Shown: piece after piece, positions 42,025 to 50,598 of the stretch
Layout: the number at the start of each line of letters is the position of its first letter
Numbering within the stretch: the first letter of the stretch is position 1
From: CAJXVA01 sp963761755
GTDB taxonomy: Bacteria; Myxococcota_A; Polyangia; Nannocystales; Nannocystaceae
Length of the DNA: 64,000 bases
Reading direction: 5' to 3'
NCBI GenBank assembly: GCA_963761755.1
Contig: CAVXIC010000028.1
Location: 78,781 to 142,780, forward strand
Position numbers and translations under genes: made by a program
The notes under the pieces: generated by a model
What the model was told of the DNA's origin: nothing
Databases searched by the model: none
What the model saw: only the letters and a program-made list of their open reading frames with translations

Positions 42025-42661
42025 GGTCTGATCTGCTCGTTCCGCTCGAAGGCGCGGCTGCGCGGTCGGCTGCGACCCCGACGGATCGAGCGAGCTTGCG
42101 CATTCTATAGGTCCAGGCATTGACCGCGCCACGGGTCATCTCCAATTGTTCTGCAACCGACTCCGGCGACAGCTCCTTGACGAAGAGCAGGTCGAACAGG
42201 ACGTGGTCGCGATCGTTCATCTTGGCGTACATCGCGGCGAGCACCTGGTCGAGCTGGTTTCGCTGCTCGAGCCGGTGGGCGAGGTCTCGTTCGTCGACCG
42301 TCTCCAGGTCCGCGGGATCGATCGGGGCATCGGCCCACGGGTTGCCGCGGCCCCCGCTGAGCATGCGGGGAACTCGCCGCCGGGCGATCAGCTGCACGAA
42401 GCTCTCGAGGGTGCGACCACGCTCGGGGTCCCAGCGTCGCAGGGCTTTCCCGTCGTCCTCGAACAGCCCCAGCAAGATTTCGTGGACGAGGTCGCGAACC
42501 TCCTGCCTGGGGTCTCGGCGCTCGGAGGCCGCCAGGCGCGATACCGCGAACGAGACCTCCCTGGCGACCGCACGCATCAGCCGACGACCCAGCTCCCGAC
42601 GCGCTGCAGCATCCCCCCCGAGGGCGAGGGCGACGAGCCCGACGTCGTCCAGATCGGACAC
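42017..42661 (-). CDS. ECF-type RNA polymerase sigma factor
   Basis: 214-aa sigma-70-family factor, GTG start. Region 2 is visible at 50-95 (VRDLVHEILLGLFEDDGKAL, then RRWDPERGRTLESFVQLIAR) and region 4 at 145-195 (LLFVKELSPESVAEQLEMTR, then GAVNAWTYRMRKLARSVG). No N-terminal region 1 and no recognisable C-terminal extension. A TACGCT box lies 6 bases before the start. Overlap with the following membrane-protein gene indicates coupled translation and supports a sigma/anti-sigma pair. Confidence 0.85.
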   Translation of the reverse strand: MSDLDDVGLVALALGGDAAARRELGRRLMRAVAREVSFAVSRLAASERRDPRQEVRDLVHEILLGLFEDDGKALRRWDPERGRTLESFVQLIARRRVPRMLSGGRGNPWADAPIDPADLETVDERDLAHRLEQRNQLDQVLAAMYAKMNDRDHVLFDLLFVKELSPESVAEQLEMTRGAVNAWTYRMRKLARSVGVAADRAAAPSSGTSRSDHG

Positions 42662-42667
42662 GCCCGG

Positions 42668-42673
42668 AGCGTA
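42668..42673 (-). promoter_or_regulatory. -10-like box TACGCT, leaderless type
   Basis: On the minus strand GCTACGCTCC ends 6 bases before GTG 42661. Confidence 0.4.
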
Positions 42674-42784
42674 GCAGGATGTCGTGAACGGGGGGCACGT
42701 TCCTCGTTCGCATTCGCGAACGGCGCGATGACACGGAGTTTGGCGAGAGGTTTCGTCATGCCGGGTTTTTCCCCGAGCATTCGA

Positions 42785-43654
42785 TCATCCAAACGGGATC
42801 GCCAGGCCCAGGGCGGGCCCAATGCCGATCGTGCAGTCACCGGCGATCGGACCGCACGCAAAGGTCCGGTTCCAGCGCGCCTTGGGCACGCGGCCGTCGA
42901 ACTCGACGCCCACGGTGAGGATGACGCGACGTCCCAACAGCATGATGAGGCCGCCGCCGGTCGTCCATCGGCCGTAGGTGCCCAAGTCCTTGTTGAACGT
43001 GTCGACGCCGAACCCTCCCCAGAACAGGGGCGACACCCGTCGTCGCGGCAGCAGCAGCACTGTGGCTCGCGGCGTGAACTGGAACTCGTAGTAGCTGTCG
43101 AACGGCCCCCAGCGGAACACGTTGACCAGCTCTGCGCCCAGGCCGAAGTACGGAATGATGAAATAGGTGGCCGAGGCCCCGAGCGCGATCAGGTTTCGTC
43201 CCGCGCCGAGCACCGGGCCGGCCCATAGCCGTCCGTACAAGGAGGGCTTCTCACGACGGGAAAGCTCCGGTGAAGCTGGCGGCTCCAGGCCCGCGATCTC
43301 CCGTTCGGAGACCTCCTGCTCGGGTTCGGGTTCGGTCGGAGGATCGGGCTCTCGCTCGATGACGGGCGCGGCCTCGGCCGGCGACGTTTGGGCGGGCAGT
43401 GGCTCCGGTGTCGCCTCCGGGTCGGGCTCGGCAGGGGGCGTCTGGGCAGGAGCCTCTGCAGGAGCCTCGACAGAACTGGGGCCCGCTTCGGGAGGTGCCG
43501 GCCCGGGCGGCGGTGCGTCCGGGGTGGGCTGCTCGCCGGGCTCCGGCGACGCGGGAGCCTCGGGCTCGTCGAGCTCCTCCCACTGCATTTCTTCGGGCGC
43601 ATCCGCGGGCGCCGCGAGGCAGAGCACAGAGACGAATGCGATCGTGTCGAGCAA
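42785..43654 (-). CDS. Proline-rich outer-membrane beta-barrel-like protein
   Basis: 289-aa protein with a signal peptide (LDTIAFVSVLCLAAPADA), a Pro/Glu-rich spacer of about 100 residues (PEPGEQPTPDAPPPGPAP and so on) and a C-terminal 155-residue part of alternating beta strands (LYGRLWAGPVLGAGRNLIAL; ATYFIIPYFGLGAELVNVF) ending in Phe-Gly. This is the usual look of a small outer-membrane barrel behind a periplasmic linker. The start is TTG with AGGAG eight bases upstream. Function unknown. It is a separate transcription unit between the sigma operon and the radical SAM gene. Confidence 0.65.
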   Translation of the reverse strand: MLDTIAFVSVLCLAAPADAPEEMQWEELDEPEAPASPEPGEQPTPDAPPPGPAPPEAGPSSVEAPAEAPAQTPPAEPDPEATPEPLPAQTSPAEAAPVIEREPDPPTEPEPEQEVSEREIAGLEPPASPELSRREKPSLYGRLWAGPVLGAGRNLIALGASATYFIIPYFGLGAELVNVFRWGPFDSYYEFQFTPRATVLLLPRRRVSPLFWGGFGVDTFNKDLGTYGRWTTGGGLIMLLGRRVILTVGVEFDGRVPKARWNRTFACGPIAGDCTIGIGPALGLAIPFG

Positions 43655-43765
43655 GGTGGGCTCCTGAGGGCAATCCCGTTGTACCAGAACCGGTTCGACC
43701 GAGCACGGCCACCGGTGCTGGATGCGCCGGCGGCCACGGCGACTCGGTCACGGTGGGTGTTGCGC

Positions 43766-43771
43766 TACTCT
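43766..43771 (+). promoter_or_regulatory. -10-like box TACTCT, leaderless type
   Basis: GCTACTCTGA ends 5 bases before GTG 43777 (8 before the next GTG). Confidence 0.4.
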
Positions 43772-43776
43772 GAACC

Positions 43777-45537
43777 GTGGTGAGCGAGGCAGTTGCCAAG
43801 ATCGTCGAGCACGAGCAGGCGGCCCACGAGAAGCGCAACTGGGTCCGGCTGACCTTCGACTGCAACGATCGCTGCGTCTTCTGCCTCGACGCGCACACCC
43901 ACGACGGGACCAACCGCGACCGCGAGGAGATCCGCACCCAGATCCTCGACGGTCGCCGCAAGGGCGCGCAGCGGCTCATCCTCTCCGGCGGTGAACCCAC
44001 CATCCACCCGGACTTCGTGAAGTTCGTGAAGCTGGGCCGTCTGGCGGGGTACCGGAAGGTTCAGACGGTCACCAACGGACGCATGTTCGCGTACCCGGAC
44101 TTTCTCCGGCGCAGCGTCGACGCCGGGCTCTCCGAGATCACCTTCTCCATTCATGGTCCCAACGCCCGGATCCACGATGCGCTCGTCGGAACCAAGGGTG
44201 CCTTCGAGCAGGAGGTCCGTGGCCTGAAGAACGCGCTCGAGGACGGGCGCCCGATCATCAACATCGACGTCTGCGTCAACAAGGGCAACGTGAAGGTGCT
44301 GCCCGACATCCTGGCGAAGTTCGTCGAGATGGGGGTCAAGGAGTACGACCTCCTGCACGTGATCCCCTTCGGCCGGGCGTACACCGAGGGCAAGGAGACG
44401 CTCTTCTACGACCTCGAGGAGATGCGCCCCTTCCTGCTGCAGGCCTTCGAGTACTCGAAGCGGCCCGACATCCACATCTGGCTCAACCGCTTCCCGGTGC
44501 CCCACCTCGAGGGGTACGAGTCGCTCATTCAGGATCCGTACAAACTCGGCGACGAGGTGCGGGGTCGCAAGGAAGAATATGCGCAGCTGCTCGAGCAGGG
44601 GATCCCGCTCGACTGTCGCGAACCCGATCGCTGTCGGCACTGCTACCTCGAGCCTCTGTGCGACCGTCTCGACGAGGTGCGTGGCGTCGTCGCCGACGGA
44701 GGACACGCGCGGGTGCGGATCGAGCCTGGCTTCGAGGCTGAGATGGCGCCCGTCTACGGCGGCGACCCTGCCACCAAGAAGCGGGTCGAGGAGCGTAGTC
44801 AGGTGGCGCAAGAGGCTCTCGCGGGCAACGTCGAGGCGCGCCGGCGGCTCCCGGTGCTGGGGATGGGGCAGCGGGTCGAGTATCGATCCATCGCCGAGCA
44901 TGTCGCGTCGGCGCGGCGGGTCTGGATCGTCGCGCCCAACGTCGAGATTGCAGCGGAGGCGCTGTCGGGGCTCGATGCCGAGGCGATCGAGCTCGAGCTG
45001 GAGGACCTCCGCGGTGTGCACGAATCCCTGGCCGGGATCCCCGTCGTGCGCGTGGTCGCGCGAACGCCCGGGCAAGCCGAGGCGCTGCTGGAGATGGATG
45101 CCGAGTTCGAAGTGGCCGTGGCGCTGAGCGTGGACACGCAGGCGTGGCTGCTCGCGCTTCGCGAGGCGCCGCCACGGCTGGCGGTCGTGCAGCCGACCCA
45201 CGATCGGCTGACCACGGCCGCGAGCCGGGATGTGGAGCTGAGGGCCTTCTTCGAGCGGTTCACGCTGGATGTGCCGGTCGATGGGGTGCCGGTCTGCGTC
45301 GCCGGAGACCGAGCCCGCCCCACACCGGTCACGCTGGACACCGCGATGATGACCTCCCGCGGGGAGCTGGAGATCTTCCGCTACGCCCGTCGCTACGTGC
45401 AGTCCGACTATCGGGTCAAATCTCTGCGGTGCAAGGCGTGCATGCACGCCGAGGTGTGCGAGGGGGTCCACGTCAACTACGTTCGCGCGTTCGGGTTCGG
45501 CGCACTTCAACCGGTGTCTCCGCCTGCCGGGTCATGA
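43777..45537 (+). CDS. Radical SAM protein, peptide-maturase-like
   Basis: 586-aa enzyme with GTG start. The cluster motif is C29-NDR-C33-VF-C36, followed by LSGGEPTIHPDF, TNGRMFAYPDF and SIHGPNARIHD, very close to the second unit of the double radical SAM protein. Cys groups CREPDRCRHCYLEPLC (about 285) and CKACMHAEVC (near the C-terminus) probably bind auxiliary clusters. Between them is a 230-residue unassigned domain. The stop overlaps the start of the HExxH gene (ATGA), so both are made together; the pair resembles split versions of FxsB-like maturases. No precursor peptide is visible upstream. Confidence 0.85.
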   Translation: MVSEAVAKIVEHEQAAHEKRNWVRLTFDCNDRCVFCLDAHTHDGTNRDREEIRTQILDGRRKGAQRLILSGGEPTIHPDFVKFVKLGRLAGYRKVQTVTNGRMFAYPDFLRRSVDAGLSEITFSIHGPNARIHDALVGTKGAFEQEVRGLKNALEDGRPIINIDVCVNKGNVKVLPDILAKFVEMGVKEYDLLHVIPFGRAYTEGKETLFYDLEEMRPFLLQAFEYSKRPDIHIWLNRFPVPHLEGYESLIQDPYKLGDEVRGRKEEYAQLLEQGIPLDCREPDRCRHCYLEPLCDRLDEVRGVVADGGHARVRIEPGFEAEMAPVYGGDPATKKRVEERSQVAQEALAGNVEARRRLPVLGMGQRVEYRSIAEHVASARRVWIVAPNVEIAAEALSGLDAEAIELELEDLRGVHESLAGIPVVRVVARTPGQAEALLEMDAEFEVAVALSVDTQAWLLALREAPPRLAVVQPTHDRLTTAASRDVELRAFFERFTLDVPVDGVPVCVAGDRARPTPVTLDTAMMTSRGELEIFRYARRYVQSDYRVKSLRCKACMHAEVCEGVHVNYVRAFGFGALQPVSPPAGS

Positions 45538-46625
45538 AGCTGCCGACCGCCGAAGGGCTCGAGCTCGCCGATCTCGCGGTGCCCCGGCCGGGCTCGACCA
45601 CCCTGCGCGAGATCTGGTCGCGCGTGCTGCGGCGGGCGGTGCTCGACCTGATCTCGCTGGAGCCGCCGCGGGGGTGTGGTTCATGGTCCGCGACGCGACA
45701 GGCGGTGGGGCGGCTCGCGAAGTCGAACCCGGGCGCGCTCTTCAGCGTGCTGCGCCAGCCCGGCATCGGCACGCGCGTTCGCTGCCTACGTGATCCGACG
45801 CGACGCGACGTTGACCGCGTTGCGGTGTGCCAGGGACTGCAGGCGGCGCTGGCGTACGAACTCGGAGAGGTTTGGGACGGACCCCCGGTGCAGGGATCGT
45901 TCACGTCCTGGCGCGACCGTGCCGCGGTGGTGCGATCCGAGCGAACGACCGCGGACCGACACGGTCGGCTCTTCGAAGACGTCGGCGCCGATGTGGTCTT
46001 GTGTCGTGCGGACGACAGCCCGCTCGCGCTCCATGAAGCCCATCCCGACAAGGATGGCAATCGCGTCTCGCTCGGTGGCCGTCCCCTGTCCGAGTGGGTC
46101 GCGAGCCTCCGCCGGGCGCTGAAGATCATCGAGATTGGGCTGCCGCCGCTGCACGAGGAGATCGAGCTCGCGCTTCGCCAGATCATTCCGGTCGGCTTCG
46201 ATGAGACTCGGCATCTCTCCGCCTCGTTCCAAGAGAACCTCGGGACCGCGTACATGACCCTGCACCCCCAGGACATGACGATGGCCGAGGCGATCGTGCA
46301 CGAGTTCTCCCACAACAAGATCAACGGCCTTCTCGAGCTGGACCCGCTGCTGCACAACGCGTTCGAGCCGCTGTTCTCTTCGCCGGTTCGCCCGGATCCG
46401 CGCCCCCTGCATGGGGTCTTGCTGGCGGTTCACGCGTTCGTTCCCGTCGCCGCGCTGTACCGTCGTCTGCGCGCGCTGGACCACCCGCAGGCGCAGCGTC
46501 CCGGCTTCGACGCGCGATATCACGCAATCGTGGCGGGCAACCGCGAGGGTCTGCAGACGCTGGAGGGGGGCGAACCGACCCGGGCCGGTGCGCGGGTGCT
46601 GGCCGAGCTGCGCGGCGCCGGCTGA
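45534..46625 (+). CDS. HExxH-motif peptide-modifying protein (peptide beta-hydroxylase type)
   Basis: 363-aa protein that has the pattern of the HExxH family associated with radical SAM maturases: TAYMTLHPQDMTMAEAIVHE, then HEFSH at 256-260, FSHNKINGLLELDPLLHNAF and the downstream PLHGVLLAVHAFVPVAALYR. This family, seen fused to FxsB or next to it, is now described as alpha-ketoglutarate- and iron-dependent peptide beta-hydroxylases. The N-terminal 180 residues are less conserved and may bind the substrate. ATG 45534 overlaps the radical SAM stop. It is not a standard protease. A stretch of T residues lies 34 bases after the stop. Confidence 0.78.
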   Translation: MKLPTAEGLELADLAVPRPGSTTLREIWSRVLRRAVLDLISLEPPRGCGSWSATRQAVGRLAKSNPGALFSVLRQPGIGTRVRCLRDPTRRDVDRVAVCQGLQAALAYELGEVWDGPPVQGSFTSWRDRAAVVRSERTTADRHGRLFEDVGADVVLCRADDSPLALHEAHPDKDGNRVSLGGRPLSEWVASLRRALKIIEIGLPPLHEEIELALRQIIPVGFDETRHLSASFQENLGTAYMTLHPQDMTMAEAIVHEFSHNKINGLLELDPLLHNAFEPLFSSPVRPDPRPLHGVLLAVHAFVPVAALYRRLRALDHPQAQRPGFDARYHAIVAGNREGLQTLEGGEPTRAGARVLAELRGAG

Positions 46626-46713
46626 ACGCGCGCATCGGCAGGAGGTGGAAAGCCGCGACTTTTTTCCCGCCGCCCACCTGGGCCTGCCAAGCTGCGCCTT
46701 CGAGGGCACCGCC

Positions 46714-48168
46714 ATGCTTATTGCCAAACTCACCGTCCTACTCGCGCTCGCTGTGACTCATGCTGCTCCGGGGGGAGACGGCGAAGCTTCGGGGGGTGTT
46801 TCCGTGGGCGATGCGGGGGCCTCCGCGTCTGCAGAGGGCTCTGCGAACGCGGATGCCGACCCCAACCGGCGCAAGGACCAGCGGTGGATCAAGCGATGGG
46901 CGCCCGAGCGAAACATGGTCGAGCTCGGCGTGTTCGGGGGGCTGATGTTCCCGCATCCGCGGCTCGAGCTGTTCGAGCCCAACGACAATCTTCCTGATCA
47001 GGGGTTCAAGCCCCTGTCATCGCTGGCTCCTGAGGTCGGCGCAAGGCTCGGGTACTACCCCGCGCGCTTCTTGGGTCTCGAGGCGGAAGGGGCATGGCTG
47101 CCCACCGAGACCGACGCCGGCGATTCGGTGAACATGTGGGCGGTGCGCGGACATCTGGTCGCGCAGGTCGCACGGTGGAGCATCACGCCGTTCGCCCTGG
47201 CGGGGGTGTCGGGCCTGGCGATTGCCAGCGATGCCAACGCCGTCGGCAACGACGTCGACCTGGGCTTTCACTTTGGCGGTGGCGTCAAGTTCTTCTTCAC
47301 CCGGCGCTTCATGATGCGGCTGGACGTTCGCGACACGATGACGGCGCGTCGCGGGCTGGGGCAAGGGGTCGTCCACTCGCCCGAGGTCCTGTTGGGCTTG
47401 GGGCTCTCGCTCAACCGCAAGAAGGCCAAACCCGCGCCCGACCTCGACCGGGATGACGACGGCATCCTCGACGAAGATGACAAGTGCATCGACGTCCCCG
47501 GCGTGCCCGAGTACGAGGGGTGCCCGGTCCCCGACACCGACGGAGACGGAATCCTGGATCCAGACGACAAGTGTGTGGATGTGCCCGGTGTGCCCGAATA
47601 CGAGGGGTGCCCGATTCCGGACACCGACGGCGACGGCATCTTCGACCCGGACGACAAGTGCGTCGACGAGCCCGGGGTGCCGGAGTACGACGGATGCCCG
47701 ATTCCGGACACGGACGGGGACGGAATCCTCGATCCGGACGACAAGTGCATCGACGAGCCGGAGACCGTCAACCAGTACGAGGACGAGGACGGATGCCCGG
47801 ATACGGTGCCGGAGAAGGTCCAGCAGTTTACTGGAGTGATCGAGGGCATCTACTTCGACACGGCCAAGGCGAGCATCAAGAAGAAGTCCAAGGCCAAGCT
47901 CGACAACGCCGTCTCGGTGCTCGAGGAGTTCCCGAACCTTCGGATCGAGATCAGTGGCCACACCGACGATCGCGGCAACGACGACTACAACATGCAGCTC
48001 AGCTCCGATCGCGCCGAGTCCGTGAAGGCGTATCTCGTAGACGCTGGCATCGAAGGCAATCGCATCGAGACGCGCGGGGCGGGCGAACTCGAGCCCATCG
48101 AGAGCAACAAGTCCAAGTCGGGGCGTGCTCAGAACCGACGCATCGAGTTCAAGCTGCTCAAGCGGTAG
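46714..48168 (+). CDS. OmpA-type outer-membrane protein with thrombospondin type 3 repeats
   Basis: 484-aa protein. The signal is LIAKLTVLLALAVTHAAPG. Residues 60-230 form an OmpA-like beta barrel (MVELGVFGGLMFPHPRLELF; HFGGGVKFFFTRRFMMRLDV). Residues 245-355 hold four calcium-binding thrombospondin type 3 repeats (DTDGDGILDPDDKC followed by VPGVPEYEGCP). The C-terminal domain has the peptidoglycan-binding pattern EISGHTDDRGNDDYNMQLSS plus DRAESVKAYLV. It should span the outer membrane and hold on to peptidoglycan. Common layout in myxobacteria. Confidence 0.9.
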   Translation: MLIAKLTVLLALAVTHAAPGGDGEASGGVSVGDAGASASAEGSANADADPNRRKDQRWIKRWAPERNMVELGVFGGLMFPHPRLELFEPNDNLPDQGFKPLSSLAPEVGARLGYYPARFLGLEAEGAWLPTETDAGDSVNMWAVRGHLVAQVARWSITPFALAGVSGLAIASDANAVGNDVDLGFHFGGGVKFFFTRRFMMRLDVRDTMTARRGLGQGVVHSPEVLLGLGLSLNRKKAKPAPDLDRDDDGILDEDDKCIDVPGVPEYEGCPVPDTDGDGILDPDDKCVDVPGVPEYEGCPIPDTDGDGIFDPDDKCVDEPGVPEYDGCPIPDTDGDGILDPDDKCIDEPETVNQYEDEDGCPDTVPEKVQQFTGVIEGIYFDTAKASIKKKSKAKLDNAVSVLEEFPNLRIEISGHTDDRGNDDYNMQLSSDRAESVKAYLVDAGIEGNRIETRGAGELEPIESNKSKSGRAQNRRIEFKLLKR

Positions 48169-48192
48169 ACTACGGACAGGGGTGGATTGGAA

Positions 48193-50583
48193 ATGAACAT
48201 CATGAAAATGCGCTGGGTGTTGTCCAGCGGACTCGTCGCGACCGGACTGACCGGTTGTGCCGACCCGTGCTCGGACGATGGATTGCTTCAGGACGAGATC
48301 GGAGAGTGTCCGGCTGCCTCCGGGGGTGCATCGGAGACCGCCACCGGTGGCGAGACCGAGTCGGAGAGCATGAGCGAGTCCAACTCGGACACGTTCGAGA
48401 CCGACTCCGATGGCGGAGGGTCGTGTGTGGACGGGGAGCAGAACGGCGACGAGACGGACGTCGACTGCGGAGGCTCGTGCTCCGAGAAGTGCGACGACGG
48501 AGAAGGCTGCATCGTCGACGACGACTGCATGTCCAGCGACTGTGGTGAGGACGACACCTGCCAGGGCGGGGACACCGACACCGACGGAGACCCGACGTGC
48601 GATGACGGGGAGCAGAACGGTGACGAGGAGGGCATCGATTGCGGAGGCTCCTGCCCCGACAGCTGCGAGCCGGTCGCCTACTGTGACGACGTCGACCTGG
48701 ACGGCTTCGGCGATCCGGACGCCTGCGTCGACGTTGGGCCGGGCGAGGATCCCCCCGATGGCACCGTTCCCAACGACGACGACTGCGCCGACGACAACGC
48801 CAACGCCTACCCGGGCGCGGCGGAGATGGAGCCCGAGCTTTGCGCGGAGGATGAGGACGGCGACGGCTACGGCGACGTAAATCCGCCCGAGGGCGTGGAG
48901 CCTGGCTCCGACTGTGCCGACTCCGCGGCCAACATCTACCCCGGGGCCGCCGAGCTGGAACCGGAGCTGTGCACCGCCGATGATGACGACGATGGCTACG
49001 GGAGCGACGCTGCGACCGACATCGATCCCGCCGCGGACGACGGCACCGACTGCGCCGATGACAACGCGAACGCGTTCCCCGGCTCGGCGCCGATCGACAG
49101 CCCCACGGCCTGCATGGAGGACGAGGACGACGATGACTACGGCGATGCCGACCCCCCCGAGGGCGTGGAGCCGGGGTCGGACTGCAACGACATGGACGAC
49201 TCCGTGCCGTTCGTGGTCGAAGGCATTCCCGACGACTGCGAGACCGCAGCGCTGCTCGACGGCTCGCTCGGCTGTGAGTTCTACGGAATCCCGCTCTCGA
49301 ACGTCAGCGCGTCGACCTACGACATCCTGCTCGCCAACGCGAACAGCACGCTGACCGCGACCGTGAACATCGACCGCTTCATCGGCGGCGTATGGACCAC
49401 CGTCGCGGGCCCGCTCACGCTGCTGCCGCTGGAGCAGACCTCGCAGAACTTGCCCGAGATCTTCAGCGCGACGTCGGCTGTCTCGTCTGCAGGATCGTAC
49501 CGAATCACGTCGGACATCCCGATCGCCGCGTACCAAGCCTCGGTCGCGCAGTTCTCCTCGGATGCGTCACTGCTGATCCCGCGCAACTCGTGGGATGTCA
49601 CCTATGATGTCGTCGGCTACGACGGTCTCGGAGGAGGTGCCGCCTCGGAGGAGTACATCGCAGTCGCGGCCGCCGAAGATGGGACCGTCGTCACGGTGAC
49701 CCCGTCACAGAACACCATCGGCGGCGTGGGCGTACCGGCTGGCGTCGCGGGCGTACCCTTCCAGATCACGCTCAACGAGGGCGAGACCGCAGTCGTGATG
49801 TCGCCGGGTCAAGGGCAGGGGATCGCGCAGAGTCTGTCGGGGACGACGGTCACCGCGACCGCCCCGGTGGGGGTCTTCACGGGAACAGAGTGCTCGAACA
49901 TCCCCTCGGGGGTGACCTACTGTGATCACCTCGAGGAGATGCTGACGCCGACCAACACCGCGGCGAGTACCGTCGTGGCGTCACGCATGCCTCCGCGCGA
50001 TCAGAACGTCGAACCCGCGGTCTGGCAGATCTACTCGATCGAGGACGCGACGGTGTCCTTCGACGCCTTGCCCGGCGTCACCGGCGTTCCGCTCGCGCCG
50101 GTGGACATGGTCGCCGGCGAGTCCTTGGAGCTCACGGTGGCTGGGTCCGTGGCCGAACCGGGCGACTTCGTCGTGGAGTCGACGGGCCCGATGATCGTCG
50201 CGCAGTACCTGGTGGGGGACACGCAGGTCACCAGCCCCATCCCGGGGACGGGCACCGGAGATCCGGCCCAGGTCGTGATGCCAGGCGCGTCTCAGCTGCT
50301 GGAGGCGTATGTCGTCGGCACGGTCGAGGGCAACGTCATCAACCACCTCACCGTGACGCGGCAGATCGGAAGCTCTTCTGTCACCCTCGACGGCGTGGCG
50401 ATCGACGACATGGACTTCGATCCGATCAACGCGGACTGGGAGGTCGCGCGACTGGAGGTCGCCGAAGGTTCGCACGCGCTCTTGAGCGAGGACCCGTTCT
50501 CGGTGGTCGTCTCGGGGTACAACAGCTTCAACAGCTACGCGTACCTCGGCGGCGGACAGGCGCGGGCGTTGGTCTGCGAATAG
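48193..50583 (+). CDS. IgGFc-binding-like Cys-rich lipoprotein
   Basis: 796-aa lipoprotein (MRWVLSSGLVATGLTGC, Cys22). Residues 45-340 are acidic, Cys-rich repeats of two types: CVDGEQNGDETDVDCGGSC (twice) and DCADDNANAYPGAAEMEPEL (four copies), probably calcium-binding. The C-terminal 450 residues look like an IgGFc-binding/surface-adhesion domain (IPIAAYQASVAQFSSDASLL; STGPMIVAQYLVGDTQVTSP). Start ATG 48193 is chosen among TTG 48187 and ATG 48202. A single-gene unit after OmpA with 24 bases between; it may follow from the same transcript. Confidence 0.78.
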   Translation: MNIMKMRWVLSSGLVATGLTGCADPCSDDGLLQDEIGECPAASGGASETATGGETESESMSESNSDTFETDSDGGGSCVDGEQNGDETDVDCGGSCSEKCDDGEGCIVDDDCMSSDCGEDDTCQGGDTDTDGDPTCDDGEQNGDEEGIDCGGSCPDSCEPVAYCDDVDLDGFGDPDACVDVGPGEDPPDGTVPNDDDCADDNANAYPGAAEMEPELCAEDEDGDGYGDVNPPEGVEPGSDCADSAANIYPGAAELEPELCTADDDDDGYGSDAATDIDPAADDGTDCADDNANAFPGSAPIDSPTACMEDEDDDDYGDADPPEGVEPGSDCNDMDDSVPFVVEGIPDDCETAALLDGSLGCEFYGIPLSNVSASTYDILLANANSTLTATVNIDRFIGGVWTTVAGPLTLLPLEQTSQNLPEIFSATSAVSSAGSYRITSDIPIAAYQASVAQFSSDASLLIPRNSWDVTYDVVGYDGLGGGAASEEYIAVAAAEDGTVVTVTPSQNTIGGVGVPAGVAGVPFQITLNEGETAVVMSPGQGQGIAQSLSGTTVTATAPVGVFTGTECSNIPSGVTYCDHLEEMLTPTNTAASTVVASRMPPRDQNVEPAVWQIYSIEDATVSFDALPGVTGVPLAPVDMVAGESLELTVAGSVAEPGDFVVESTGPMIVAQYLVGDTQVTSPIPGTGTGDPAQVVMPGASQLLEAYVVGTVEGNVINHLTVTRQIGSSSVTLDGVAIDDMDFDPINADWEVARLEVAEGSHALLSEDPFSVVVSGYNSFNSYAYLGGGQARALVCE

Positions 50584-50598
50584 TGGCCCGTTGGGCGC

